From Fidelibacterota bacterium (GTDB lineage: Bacteria > Marinisomatota > Marinisomatia > Marinisomatales > TCS56): DNA of 7,420 bases. The notes beneath the pieces are model-generated. The model was not told where the DNA came from, made no database searches, and saw only the letters and a program-made list of their open reading frames with translations. Location of the stretch: assembly GCA_030634675.1 (NCBI GenBank), contig DAOWAH010000073.1, positions 1 to 7,420 on the forward strand, given 5' to 3'. The translations under genes were made by a program, and so were the position numbers. This document shows positions 1 through 6,032 of the stretch, in pieces; within the stretch, counting starts at the first letter, position 1; each line of letters opens with the position of its first letter.

Positions 1-139
1 GGGAAATCAGGACGCACTGGAGTTTGCCGTAGCGGCATCTGCTCTAAAGCAGACTATACCAGGTGACTCTAACCTGGTAAATGAAGAAGAGGTCCTGGCC
101 ATTGTGGGTGGTGATCTGTCCGGTCGGGTTCAGCGTTGA
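1..139 (+). CDS. kdgK: PfkB-family sugar kinase, probable 2-keto-3-deoxygluconate kinase, C-terminal end only
   Basis: Only the last 45 codons are present, read in the frame starting at base 2 and ending at TGA 137-139; the start lies before the window. The translation contains FAVAASALKQTIPGDSNLV and ends GGDLSGRVQR. This matches the C-terminal helix and tail of PfkB/ribokinase-family KDG kinases, where an AAS-LK-T-PGD-N pattern and a final SGRVQR are typical as I recall them. The enzyme would phosphorylate 2-keto-3-deoxygluconate with ATP in the cytoplasm to give KDPG. It sits directly upstream of kduI and kduD, whose product is KDG, so the neighbourhood supports this substrate. The catalytic Asp and ATP-site motifs are outside the window, so substrate is inferred from context and the tail only. 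A fructokinase-like PfkB member is the alternative. Confidence 0.8.
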   Translation, partial: GNQDALEFAVAASALKQTIPGDSNLVNEEEVLAIVGGDLSGRVQR

Positions 140-240
140 GAGCAGGCGCGTTTGATTGATATTATCGCCTAGTACGGTATGCTTTTTCTTTTGGATAGTA
201 ATAATAATTGTTAAAATAAACAGTATAAATAGGAGCAATT
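140..240 (+). promoter_or_regulatory. AT-rich gap between the kinase and kduI, with the kduI ribosome binding site
   Basis: This 101-base gap separates the kinase stop from the kduI start and becomes very AT-rich from about 183 on. A good Shine-Dalgarno, AGGAG at 231-235, lies five bases before the kduI ATG. TAAAAT (212-217) and TATAAA (224-229) resemble -10 boxes, but the nearest -35-like TTGGAT (191-196) is only 15 bases from the first, and the second is too close to the ribosome binding site. No promoter can be called with confidence. An imperfect inverted repeat TGTT-N6-AACA at 209-222 and a TAATTGT element at 205-211, also found in the repeat before uxaC, are possible regulator contacts. 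No hairpin plus T-run terminator is visible. Confidence 0.35.
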
Positions 241-1074
241 ATGGAAGTCCGTTATTTGCCTGATCCCAATTCTTATTCACGCCTGACAACCAGTGAATTA
301 CGGGCGGGATTTCTGGTTGATGAAATATTCGAGCCGGGGAAAATTAATTTGCTATATACCAATGCTGACCGAGGGATCGTTGGCTCAGCTATGCCATTTG
401 GTGACAATTTAACCCTTGAGGCCAGCCGACAGGAAATGGCTGCCGATTATTTTAGCGAACGCCGTGAATTGGGAATTATCAATATCGGGAAAAGCGGCAC
501 GGTAACAGTTGATGGAAAAATTTATTCCATGGATTATCATGATGGCCTTTATATCGGTAAAGGGGTAAGGGAGTTACAATTTTCAAGTGATAATTCTGAT
601 GATTCAGCCGCGTTTTACCTCCTGAGTTATCCCGCTCACACTACTTATCCCACCAAGCACCTGAAATTCAGCGCAGGTGAAACCAATCGCCTGGGGACCG
701 CTGAGCAGGCTAATGAGCGCACAATTACAAAATTAATCGCCCCGGGTCTTATCGAAAGCTGTCAGTTAGTAATGGGTGTAACCGAACTAAAACCCGGTAG
801 TGTCTGGAATACAATGGCGGCTCATATCCATCCCCGGCGGACTGAAATTTATATGTATTACAATCTTGGTGAAGATGAGCGCATATTTCATCTGTTTGGT
901 AAACCGGATGAAACCCGCCATTTGATACTGCGCAACCAGCAGGCGGTAATCAGTCCAAGCTGGTCAATGCATAGTGGAGTGGCTACCGCTAATTATTCTT
1001 TTATCTGGGGCATGGGTGGTGAAAACCAAGCCTTTGATGACATGGATTTCATTGCCATGGATGAATTGAAATAG
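241..1074 (+). CDS. kduI: 5-keto-4-deoxyuronate isomerase (4-deoxy-L-threo-5-hexosulose-uronate ketol-isomerase)
   Basis: KduI interconverts 4-deoxy-L-threo-5-hexosulose uronate, the spontaneous ring-opened form of unsaturated uronates, and 3-deoxy-D-glycero-2,5-hexodiulosonate in the cytoplasm. The 277-residue product has the usual family length and a two-lobed cupin-like fold is expected. The zinc site is fully present: AHIHPRRTE gives His195, His197 and Glu202, and SMHSG gives His244. These correspond to the His/His/Glu/His set of E. coli KduI, shifted by one residue. Other conserved stretches are GIVGSAMP (45-52), IGKG (105-108), and the C-terminal WGMGGENQAFDDMD (256-269). The start is supported by AGGAG five bases upstream and an in-frame TAA at 226-228. 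kduD follows after eight bases, so the two are almost certainly co-transcribed. Family assignment is secure. Confidence 0.97.
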   Translation: MEVRYLPDPNSYSRLTTSELRAGFLVDEIFEPGKINLLYTNADRGIVGSAMPFGDNLTLEASRQEMAADYFSERRELGIINIGKSGTVTVDGKIYSMDYHDGLYIGKGVRELQFSSDNSDDSAAFYLLSYPAHTTYPTKHLKFSAGETNRLGTAEQANERTITKLIAPGLIESCQLVMGVTELKPGSVWNTMAAHIHPRRTEIYMYYNLGEDERIFHLFGKPDETRHLILRNQQAVISPSWSMHSGVATANYSFIWGMGGENQAFDDMDFIAMDELK

Positions 1075-1082
1075 GTATAAGT

Positions 1083-1844
1083 ATGATTCTAGACAAGTTC
1101 AATTTAACTGGAAAAACTGCTTTGGTAACGGGCAGCAGTCGTGGGATCGGTCAGGCTTGTGCTTTGGGTCTGGCTGATGCAGGTGCTGATATAATAGGTG
1201 TTTCACGCAGCGGGATTATGGATGAAACGAATCAGCATGTGCTTAATCTGGGACGCAATTATAAAAGTTATGCCTGCGATTTTGGTGACCGTCAGGCTTT
1301 ATACTCATTTATTGCCCAGTTAAAAGATGAATTTCCAGCCATCGATATCCTTGTGAACAATGCCGGGACAATCCAGCGCAAACCGGCTACAGAACATCCC
1401 GATGAGTACTGGGATCAGGTTGTTGCTGTGAACCTCAGTTCCCAGTTTATTCTTACTCGGGAAATAGGGAAGGATATGGTATCCAGAGGAGCCGGCAAAA
1501 TTATTTTTATTGCTTCATTACTTTCGTTCCAGGGTGGAATTACAGTACCCGGTTATGCTGCCGCCAAAGGTGGTATCAAGACATTGACCATGGCATTATC
1601 AAATGAGTGGGCTGGCAGCGGTGTTAATGTGAACGCAGTAGCACCAGGCTATATAGCCACTGATAATACAGCTGCACTCCAGTCTGATCCGGTACGTAAC
1701 AAGGCGATTCTGGAACGGATTCCGGCGGGACGCTGGGGTCAGCCGGAAGACCTGGCAGGTGCTGTATTGTTTCTCAGTTCGTCTGCAGCCGATTATATTA
1801 ATGGAACAACTCTACTGGTTGACGGCGGCTGGCTAGGACGTTAG
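1083..1844 (+). CDS. kduD: 2-dehydro-3-deoxy-D-gluconate 5-dehydrogenase (SDR family)
   Basis: KduD reduces 3-deoxy-D-glycero-2,5-hexodiulosonate, the KduI product, to 2-keto-3-deoxygluconate using NAD(P)H in the cytoplasm. The 253-residue product is a complete classical short-chain dehydrogenase. It has the cofactor motif TGSSRGIG (16-23), NNAG (92-95), the structural Asn117, and the catalytic Ser145-Tyr158-Lys162 in the standard spacing (YAAAK). The PG motif follows at 188-189 and the family C-terminus DGGW at 247-250. SDRs are hard to tell apart by sequence alone. The KduD call rests on the N-terminus (FNLTGKTALVTGSSRGIG), the length and the position eight bases after kduI. The start has a weak AGG at 1073-1075 overlapping the kduI stop, seven bases ahead, which suggests translational coupling. 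Gluconate 5-dehydrogenase is the main alternative. Confidence 0.93.
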   Translation: MILDKFNLTGKTALVTGSSRGIGQACALGLADAGADIIGVSRSGIMDETNQHVLNLGRNYKSYACDFGDRQALYSFIAQLKDEFPAIDILVNNAGTIQRKPATEHPDEYWDQVVAVNLSSQFILTREIGKDMVSRGAGKIIFIASLLSFQGGITVPGYAAAKGGIKTLTMALSNEWAGSGVNVNAVAPGYIATDNTAALQSDPVRNKAILERIPAGRWGQPEDLAGAVLFLSSSAADYINGTTLLVDGGWLGR

Positions 1845-1983
1845 CAAATAAATGATGTTTTGTTATTAATTCGGGGTAGGGTGATATGATTATTGAACAG
1901 CGGGCTTATGCCCGTGCCGGATTATTAGGGAATCCTACTGACGGTTATTACGGGAAATAGGTACAAAAAAGGAGATCTAAAAA
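1845..1983 (+). other. Gap between kduD and the DUF4861 gene, containing a gene remnant
   Basis: This 139-base stretch contains the 24-codon GHMP-kinase remnant described separately. A weak promoter-like pair, TTGTTA (1860-1865) and TATGAT (1885-1890), has a 19-base spacer and is not convincing. A perfect five-base stem with a TTAT loop (CGGGC 1901-1905, GCCCG 1910-1914) lies inside the remnant; it has no T-run after it, so it does not look like an intrinsic terminator. AAGGAG at 1969-1974 serves the downstream lipoprotein gene, nine bases before its ATG. Confidence 0.5.
1886..1960 (+). pseudogene. Remnant of a GHMP-family kinase gene (glucuronokinase-like), N-terminal 24 codons only
   Basis: A short reading frame starts at ATG 1886 and stops at TAG 1958-1960. 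Its translation begins MIIEQRAY and continues ARAGLLGNPTDGYYGK. That is the first conserved motif of GHMP-superfamily sugar kinases. It most resembles the glucuronokinase branch, where plant and bacterial members read roughly AxAR-GLLGNPSD-Y-G(K/R)TIS near the N-terminus. A full enzyme is over 300 residues and would have the glycine-rich ATP loop and a third C-terminal motif; neither is present in the 23 bases before the next gene. A purine-rich GGGGTAGGG at 1873-1881 sits where a ribosome binding site should be, so the original start region appears intact. The likely history is an internal deletion that removed the rest of the gene and brought the lipoprotein gene next to the stump. A functional 24-residue peptide or leader cannot be excluded. 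The match is from memory of the family, not a search. Confidence 0.7.
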
Positions 1984-3222
1984 ATGCCAAAATTATTGTC
2001 GCTGCTAGGATTAATATTGGCAGCCTGCACGACCGCAGTAGTTCAGGATCATCAAGCATTGCCGACGGAGAAACTGGTCATTGAGGTTCAAAGCCCGTCC
2101 GATTTCCCGCGTGTTGATGAGCCAGTTCTAATTCCGTTGGCCCATCTCGGCTCTGCGGCTACAGAAGATTATCGTTTCACAGTCGGTGGTCAAGAAATTC
2201 CCTCCCAGCTTATTGATGATGACAGTGAAGGAAATTTGGATCATTACTTGCTGGTTACGAATCTACAGCCCGGTAAAGAAGTTAGTATTAGTGCCGTCAA
2301 GTCATCAGGCAACAAAACGAAATATCCGGCACGGGTGCAGGCTGAATTATCGGTTAAATCCGGTGGCGAGTTTGTAGACCGGGTATACCAGGGTGGTACT
2401 TTCGCCAATATTGAGTCATTACTGGTTCCGCCTGAGCATACCGACCATTCATTTTTCATTCGCTATGAGGGACCGGGTTGGGAATCTGATAAGGTTGGCT
2501 ATCGTTTTTATCTGGACTGGCGTAATGCCATCGATATATTTGGTAAGAAAACATCAGATATGGTATTGCAGAACGTGGGTAAAGACGGTTTCGATTCTTA
2601 TCATGAAATGTCCGATTGGGGCATGGATATACTTAAAGTCGGGTCATCGCTGGGAATTGGGTCAATTGGATACTGGTATAATAATAAAGCTGAGCGGGTG
2701 GCAGTGACTGGACAGGTCAGTAGTAAAATTATTTCCAATGGACCTTTACAGGCGGGAATTAAGACAATCTACCCGCAATGGCAGGTGGGGGATAGCAAAT
2801 ATGACCTATCATCAGTTTTGACAATCAATGCTGGAAGTCGTATTACACGTAACCATTTGGAAATAAATCCGGTTCTGGATAATCTTTGCACCGGCATAGT
2901 TAAACATGCCGATGCTACAGTATTATCAACTGGCAGCTCCAACAGCGAATGGAGTTATTTGGCAACATTTGGTTCTCAGAGTCTTGCAGGAGACAATCTG
3001 GGAATGGCGATCATTTATCGCTCAGAACAACTTCTGGACCTGAAGGAAGATGAATACAGTCATGTCGTTGTATTGAAACCGGATAATGGAATATTGGACT
3101 ATTATTTTCTGGCTGCCTGGCAAGGTGAAAGTGAAGGAATTGAATATGTTGATGAATTCAAGAATTATCTGGATAAGGAAATTGATAAACTGAATCAGCA
3201 GTTGATCATTGGTTATCGATAA
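1984..3222 (+). CDS. DUF4861-family lipoprotein, function unknown, linked to uronate catabolism
   Basis: The 412-residue product starts with a lipoprotein signal: hydrophobic residues 4-13, then the lipobox LAAC with Cys15 as the acylated residue. It should be exported and anchored to a membrane, facing the periplasm or the outside. Residues 30-125 look like a beta-rich N-terminal domain with a short PRVDEPVLIPL segment. The region from about 130 to 400 carries the features I associate with DUF4861 (PF16153): RYEGPGWESDKVGYRFYLDW (160-179) with Trp166, Glu167, Asp169 and Arg174; D-W-R-NAIDIFGK (178-188); and YHEMSDWGMDILKVG (206-220), followed by a glycine-rich SSLGIGSIGYW. No known glycoside hydrolase or lyase motif is recognised. 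The start is fixed by AAGGAG nine bases upstream. DUF4861 genes commonly occur in polysaccharide-use loci, so a role in binding or processing uronate-containing oligosaccharides is plausible but inferred. Confidence 0.85.
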   Translation: MPKLLSLLGLILAACTTAVVQDHQALPTEKLVIEVQSPSDFPRVDEPVLIPLAHLGSAATEDYRFTVGGQEIPSQLIDDDSEGNLDHYLLVTNLQPGKEVSISAVKSSGNKTKYPARVQAELSVKSGGEFVDRVYQGGTFANIESLLVPPEHTDHSFFIRYEGPGWESDKVGYRFYLDWRNAIDIFGKKTSDMVLQNVGKDGFDSYHEMSDWGMDILKVGSSLGIGSIGYWYNNKAERVAVTGQVSSKIISNGPLQAGIKTIYPQWQVGDSKYDLSSVLTINAGSRITRNHLEINPVLDNLCTGIVKHADATVLSTGSSNSEWSYLATFGSQSLAGDNLGMAIIYRSEQLLDLKEDEYSHVVVLKPDNGILDYYFLAAWQGESEGIEYVDEFKNYLDKEIDKLNQQLIIGYR

Positions 3223-3293
3223 TTTTTTACCAGAATACAATTAAAAAATAATTGTCGAGCAACAGAATTGAGATTGGAGTAAAAAGTTAGATT
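3223..3293 (+). promoter_or_regulatory. Short gap upstream of uxaC, with weak ribosome binding site
   Basis: The 71 bases between the lipoprotein gene and uxaC hold the perfect inverted repeat at 3237-3255 (separate entry). The only Shine-Dalgarno-like element is GGAG at 3276-3279, with an unusually long 14-base gap to the ATG. The start is nevertheless fixed, because an in-frame TAG occupies 3288-3290, just two codons upstream, and the protein begins as expected for the family. A T-run at 3223-3228 directly follows the lipoprotein gene stop but has no GC stem ahead of it, so it is not a convincing terminator. No clear promoter boxes are seen. Confidence 0.4.
3237..3255. repeat. 19-bp perfect inverted repeat, possible operator
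   Basis: The sequence is ACAATTA, five A residues, then TAATTGT: two seven-base arms that are exact reverse complements. It lies 38 bases before the uxaC start. The arm TAATTGT occurs once more, at 205-211 upstream of kduI, though without a matching partner there. The size and symmetry fit a binding site for a dimeric regulator such as a GntR/FadR- or LacI-type uronate repressor. The surrounding DNA is AT-rich, so chance symmetry is a real possibility. As RNA it would form only a weak A-U stem and is not terminator-like. Confidence 0.35.
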
Positions 3294-4706
3294 ATGAACG
3301 AAACTCTATTCAATAAATATCGATTTTTTGATTCCGATCCTGCAATCCGGAACACTGCCTATGAGTTATATTCCGAAATCAGAGATCTGCCGATTATCAG
3401 TCCCCACGGGCATGTGGATCCGGCTTTGTTTGTAGATAATAAGCCTTTCAGCGATCCGGCTGAACTGATCCTGATTCCAGATCATTATATATTCCGCCTG
3501 CTGTATTCCCAGGGAGTCCCGCTGGAATCACTGGGAATACCTGCTATAGATGGAACTGCCGTGGAGGCCGACCATCACAAAATCTGGCAGATTTTTGCCG
3601 ATCATTATTATCTGTTCGCCGGCACACCAACTGGCATCTGGCTGGAACATGAATTCAAGGAAGTGTTCGGTATTTCAATTGACCTTAATAAAGATACTGC
3701 TATTCAGTTTTACGATGAATTGCAGGAGAAACTGAAACTACCTGAATATCTACCAAGGGCCTTGTTTGATAGATTTAATATTGAAGCATTGTCAACTACA
3801 GATGCTGCTTTCGATACCCTTGATAATCATCGGCAGATACAGGATTCTGAATGGGATGCCCGGATAATTCCCTGTTTTCGACCTGATTCTGTCCTGGATA
3901 TTGGTGTAGCTGACTGGTCGGATAATATTACCAGACTTAGTGAAATATCCGAAATCGCAATTGACTCCTATTCCAGTTATATCAGGGCACTCGAAAACCG
4001 ACGCAATTATTTTAAACAGCTTGGGGCAGTATCGACTGACCACGCCGTTGTTAACCCCTGGACAGAAGAATTATCAATGGTAACGGCCGAGGCAATATTT
4101 ATTAGGGCTTTAATAGGAAAGGCCACCATTGAAGACCAGCAACGCTTCATGGCGCACATGCTGATGGAAATGGCCCGTATGAGCATTGATGATGGGCTGG
4201 TGATGCAGCTGCATCCAGGATCGCTGCGTAATCACAATCAGGTGCTCTTTGATCGCTTCGGGCTGGATAAGGGTGCTGATATCCCGGTCCTGACTGAATA
4301 TACCAGGAATTTGCGAAATTTGCTGAACCGCTACGGTAATGACCCGCGACTGACGTTGATCGTCTTTACACTGGACGAGTCAAATTACGCTCGTGAACTG
4401 GCACCCCTGGCCGGCCATTATCCGGCCATGAAGCTGGGACCAGCCTGGTGGTTTAACGATAGTGTTCAGGGTATGACCCGCTTTCGTGAAATGGTGACAG
4501 AGACGGCCGGTATCTACAATACAGTAGGTTTTAATGATGACACAAGGGCTTTCCCATCGATTCCAGCCCGGCACGATTTAAGCCGGCGGGTCGATAGTAA
4601 TTTCCTAGCAAGACTAGTAGCCAAGCATCAGATTTCAATGACAGAAGCACGGCGAATGAGCCAAGCGCTGGCTTATGATTTGGTTAAAAAGGCTTACAAA
4701 TTATAG
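3294..4706 (+). CDS. uxaC: Uronate isomerase (glucuronate/galacturonate isomerase)
   Basis: UxaC converts D-glucuronate to D-fructuronate and D-galacturonate to D-tagaturonate in the cytoplasm. It is a member of the amidohydrolase superfamily with an unusual isomerase activity. The 470-residue product has the same length as E. coli UxaC. Visible features: the metal-site pair His38 and His40 in SPHGHVDP (36-43); the conserved DHY at 63-65 followed by YSQGV; MQLHPGSLRNHN with His307 (304-315); the hallmark AWWFND (384-389); and GFNDDTRAF (412-420), where Asp416 aligns with the catalytic Asp of the TDSR motif in E. coli UxaC. The metal motif reads HGH rather than the HCH of the E. coli enzyme, as in a distinct subgroup of uronate isomerases. 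The start is fixed by an in-frame stop two codons upstream. uxaE follows 31 bases downstream, completing a two-step module. Confidence 0.96.
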   Translation: MNETLFNKYRFFDSDPAIRNTAYELYSEIRDLPIISPHGHVDPALFVDNKPFSDPAELILIPDHYIFRLLYSQGVPLESLGIPAIDGTAVEADHHKIWQIFADHYYLFAGTPTGIWLEHEFKEVFGISIDLNKDTAIQFYDELQEKLKLPEYLPRALFDRFNIEALSTTDAAFDTLDNHRQIQDSEWDARIIPCFRPDSVLDIGVADWSDNITRLSEISEIAIDSYSSYIRALENRRNYFKQLGAVSTDHAVVNPWTEELSMVTAEAIFIRALIGKATIEDQQRFMAHMLMEMARMSIDDGLVMQLHPGSLRNHNQVLFDRFGLDKGADIPVLTEYTRNLRNLLNRYGNDPRLTLIVFTLDESNYARELAPLAGHYPAMKLGPAWWFNDSVQGMTRFREMVTETAGIYNTVGFNDDTRAFPSIPARHDLSRRVDSNFLARLVAKHQISMTEARRMSQALAYDLVKKAYKL

Positions 4707-4737
4707 TATAAACAATGGACAGTATTTGGGATTTGAT

Positions 4738-5985
4738 ATGACAAGAAAATTGGGAAAATATTCTTTTGGTATTGGTGATCGGTTCGCTCATCAGGCTGAG
4801 GCGCAGTTAAAAGCGCTTAAAATGACATTTGAGCAAGGGACTGAAATAACACCGGTATGGAACAAATCTTTTCGGGAACACCAGATCATCGGCAGCAAGT
4901 CGATTACCACCAGGAAAGCGGCCGATGCCGCCGTTAAATCGCTGGACTGGACTGGTCAGTACTTCCTCGACGCCGACCACATTAACCTATCCAACGTGGA
5001 CTTTTTCCTGGATACCTGCGATTTCTTTACCATCGATGTGGCCGACTATATTGGTAAATCCTGCGAAATATCTGCCATCGATTCCTTCTGCAAAAGAAAT
5101 GACAAATACGTGGGAATTCTTAATCTTCCCGGACTGAGAGACAAACTTGTAATTACATCTGATTCCCTGATGGCGGCTGCGGATAAATATTTGTTCGCGG
5201 TCCAGAAAGCAGGACGGATTTACCGCCATATCAGGGAAATGCGCGGAAATGACGTCATCATCGAAGTATCTATGGATGAGACAGATTCAGCTCAGACTCC
5301 CGATGAAATCTTCCTGATCCTGTTAGCCATCGCCGCTGAAGGTATCCCGGTTCAGACGATCGCCCCCAAATTCACCGGTGAATTCAACAAGGGTGTCGAT
5401 TATGTTGGAAACCTGGACCAGTTCCGCCGGGAATTCGAGCAGGATGTTGCTGTCCTGGATCTGGCGGTGAAAGAATTCGGACTGCCGGATTCACTCAAGC
5501 TCAGCGTACATTCCGGCAGTGACAAATTTTCCATTTATCCCATCATCAAGGAAACGATCCGGAAATACGATGCGGGTATCCACGTTAAGACCGCCGGGAC
5601 GACCTGGCTGGAAGAACTGATTGGCCTGGCAGAGGCGGGCGGTGAAGGTCTTGAGCTGGCGAAAAAGATCTATACCGAATCGCTGGGACGCTACGATGAA
5701 TTATGCGGTCCCTATGCCACCGTCCTTAATATCGATAAGACCAAACTGCCGGCCGCGGAAGAAGTATCGGCCTGGGATGGTAATAAATTTGCTGCTACCC
5801 TCCGTCACGTCCAATCTGTTTCAGACTATAACCTGAATTTTCGGCAGCTGATCCATGTAGGCTATAAAGTAGCCGCCGAACTGGGAACGGTGTACACCAA
5901 CGCCCTGGTGAAATACCGCTCCGATATTTCCTGGAACGTCACTGATAACTTGTTTAAACGACATATTAAGGAAATCTTCATCTAA
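4738..5985 (+). CDS. uxaE: Tagaturonate/fructuronate epimerase
   Basis: UxaE epimerises D-tagaturonate and D-fructuronate, the two UxaC products, so that galacturonate can be funnelled into the glucuronate branch; the activity was established for the Thermotoga maritima protein. The 415-residue product shows the family N-terminus YSFGIGDRFAHQAEAQLKAL (8-27), LDADHINLSNVDFF (77-90) with Asp78, Asp80 and His81, and the GEFNKGVDYVGN segment (214-225). KLSVHSGSDKFSIYP (254-268) and IHVKTAGTTWLEE (281-293) supply His258, Asp262, His282 and Lys284, and FRQLIHVGYKVAAE (368-381) has His373. These are candidate metal and sugar-acid ligands. An in-frame ATG at 4675 would add 21 residues but lies inside uxaC and adds no family-like sequence. 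ATG 4738, with GGG at 4728-4730 seven bases before it, puts the conserved motif at the expected N-terminus. Family identity is strong; direction in the cell is inferred. Confidence 0.92.
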   Translation: MTRKLGKYSFGIGDRFAHQAEAQLKALKMTFEQGTEITPVWNKSFREHQIIGSKSITTRKAADAAVKSLDWTGQYFLDADHINLSNVDFFLDTCDFFTIDVADYIGKSCEISAIDSFCKRNDKYVGILNLPGLRDKLVITSDSLMAAADKYLFAVQKAGRIYRHIREMRGNDVIIEVSMDETDSAQTPDEIFLILLAIAAEGIPVQTIAPKFTGEFNKGVDYVGNLDQFRREFEQDVAVLDLAVKEFGLPDSLKLSVHSGSDKFSIYPIIKETIRKYDAGIHVKTAGTTWLEELIGLAEAGGEGLELAKKIYTESLGRYDELCGPYATVLNIDKTKLPAAEEVSAWDGNKFAATLRHVQSVSDYNLNFRQLIHVGYKVAAELGTVYTNALVKYRSDISWNVTDNLFKRHIKEIFI

Positions 5986-6032
5986 AAATTACTATTCCTG
6001 GAAAAGCCAAACACAAAAGGAATGAATATCTC

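Noticed and set aside
58..78. Perfect inverted repeat ACCAGGT-N7-ACCTGGT
   Set aside because: It lies within the conserved coding end of the kinase, where the amino acids explain the bases, and has no T-run after it.
44..238. Minus-strand open frame of 64 codons
   Set aside because: It is antisense to the kinase end and the AT-rich gap, begins with low-complexity hydrophobic and lysine residues from the AT-rich DNA, and resembles no known family.
1901..1914. CGGGC-TTAT-GCCCG hairpin as a terminator or attenuator
   Set aside because: The stem is only five pairs, no T-run follows, and it coincides with the Arg-Ala-Tyr-Ala-Arg codons of the kinase remnant, which explain it.
2244..2459. Antisense and out-of-frame open frames within the DUF4861, uxaC, uxaE and dctP genes
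   Set aside because: They overlap well-supported genes, lack recognisable families and ribosome binding sites, and are shadows of the real coding frames.
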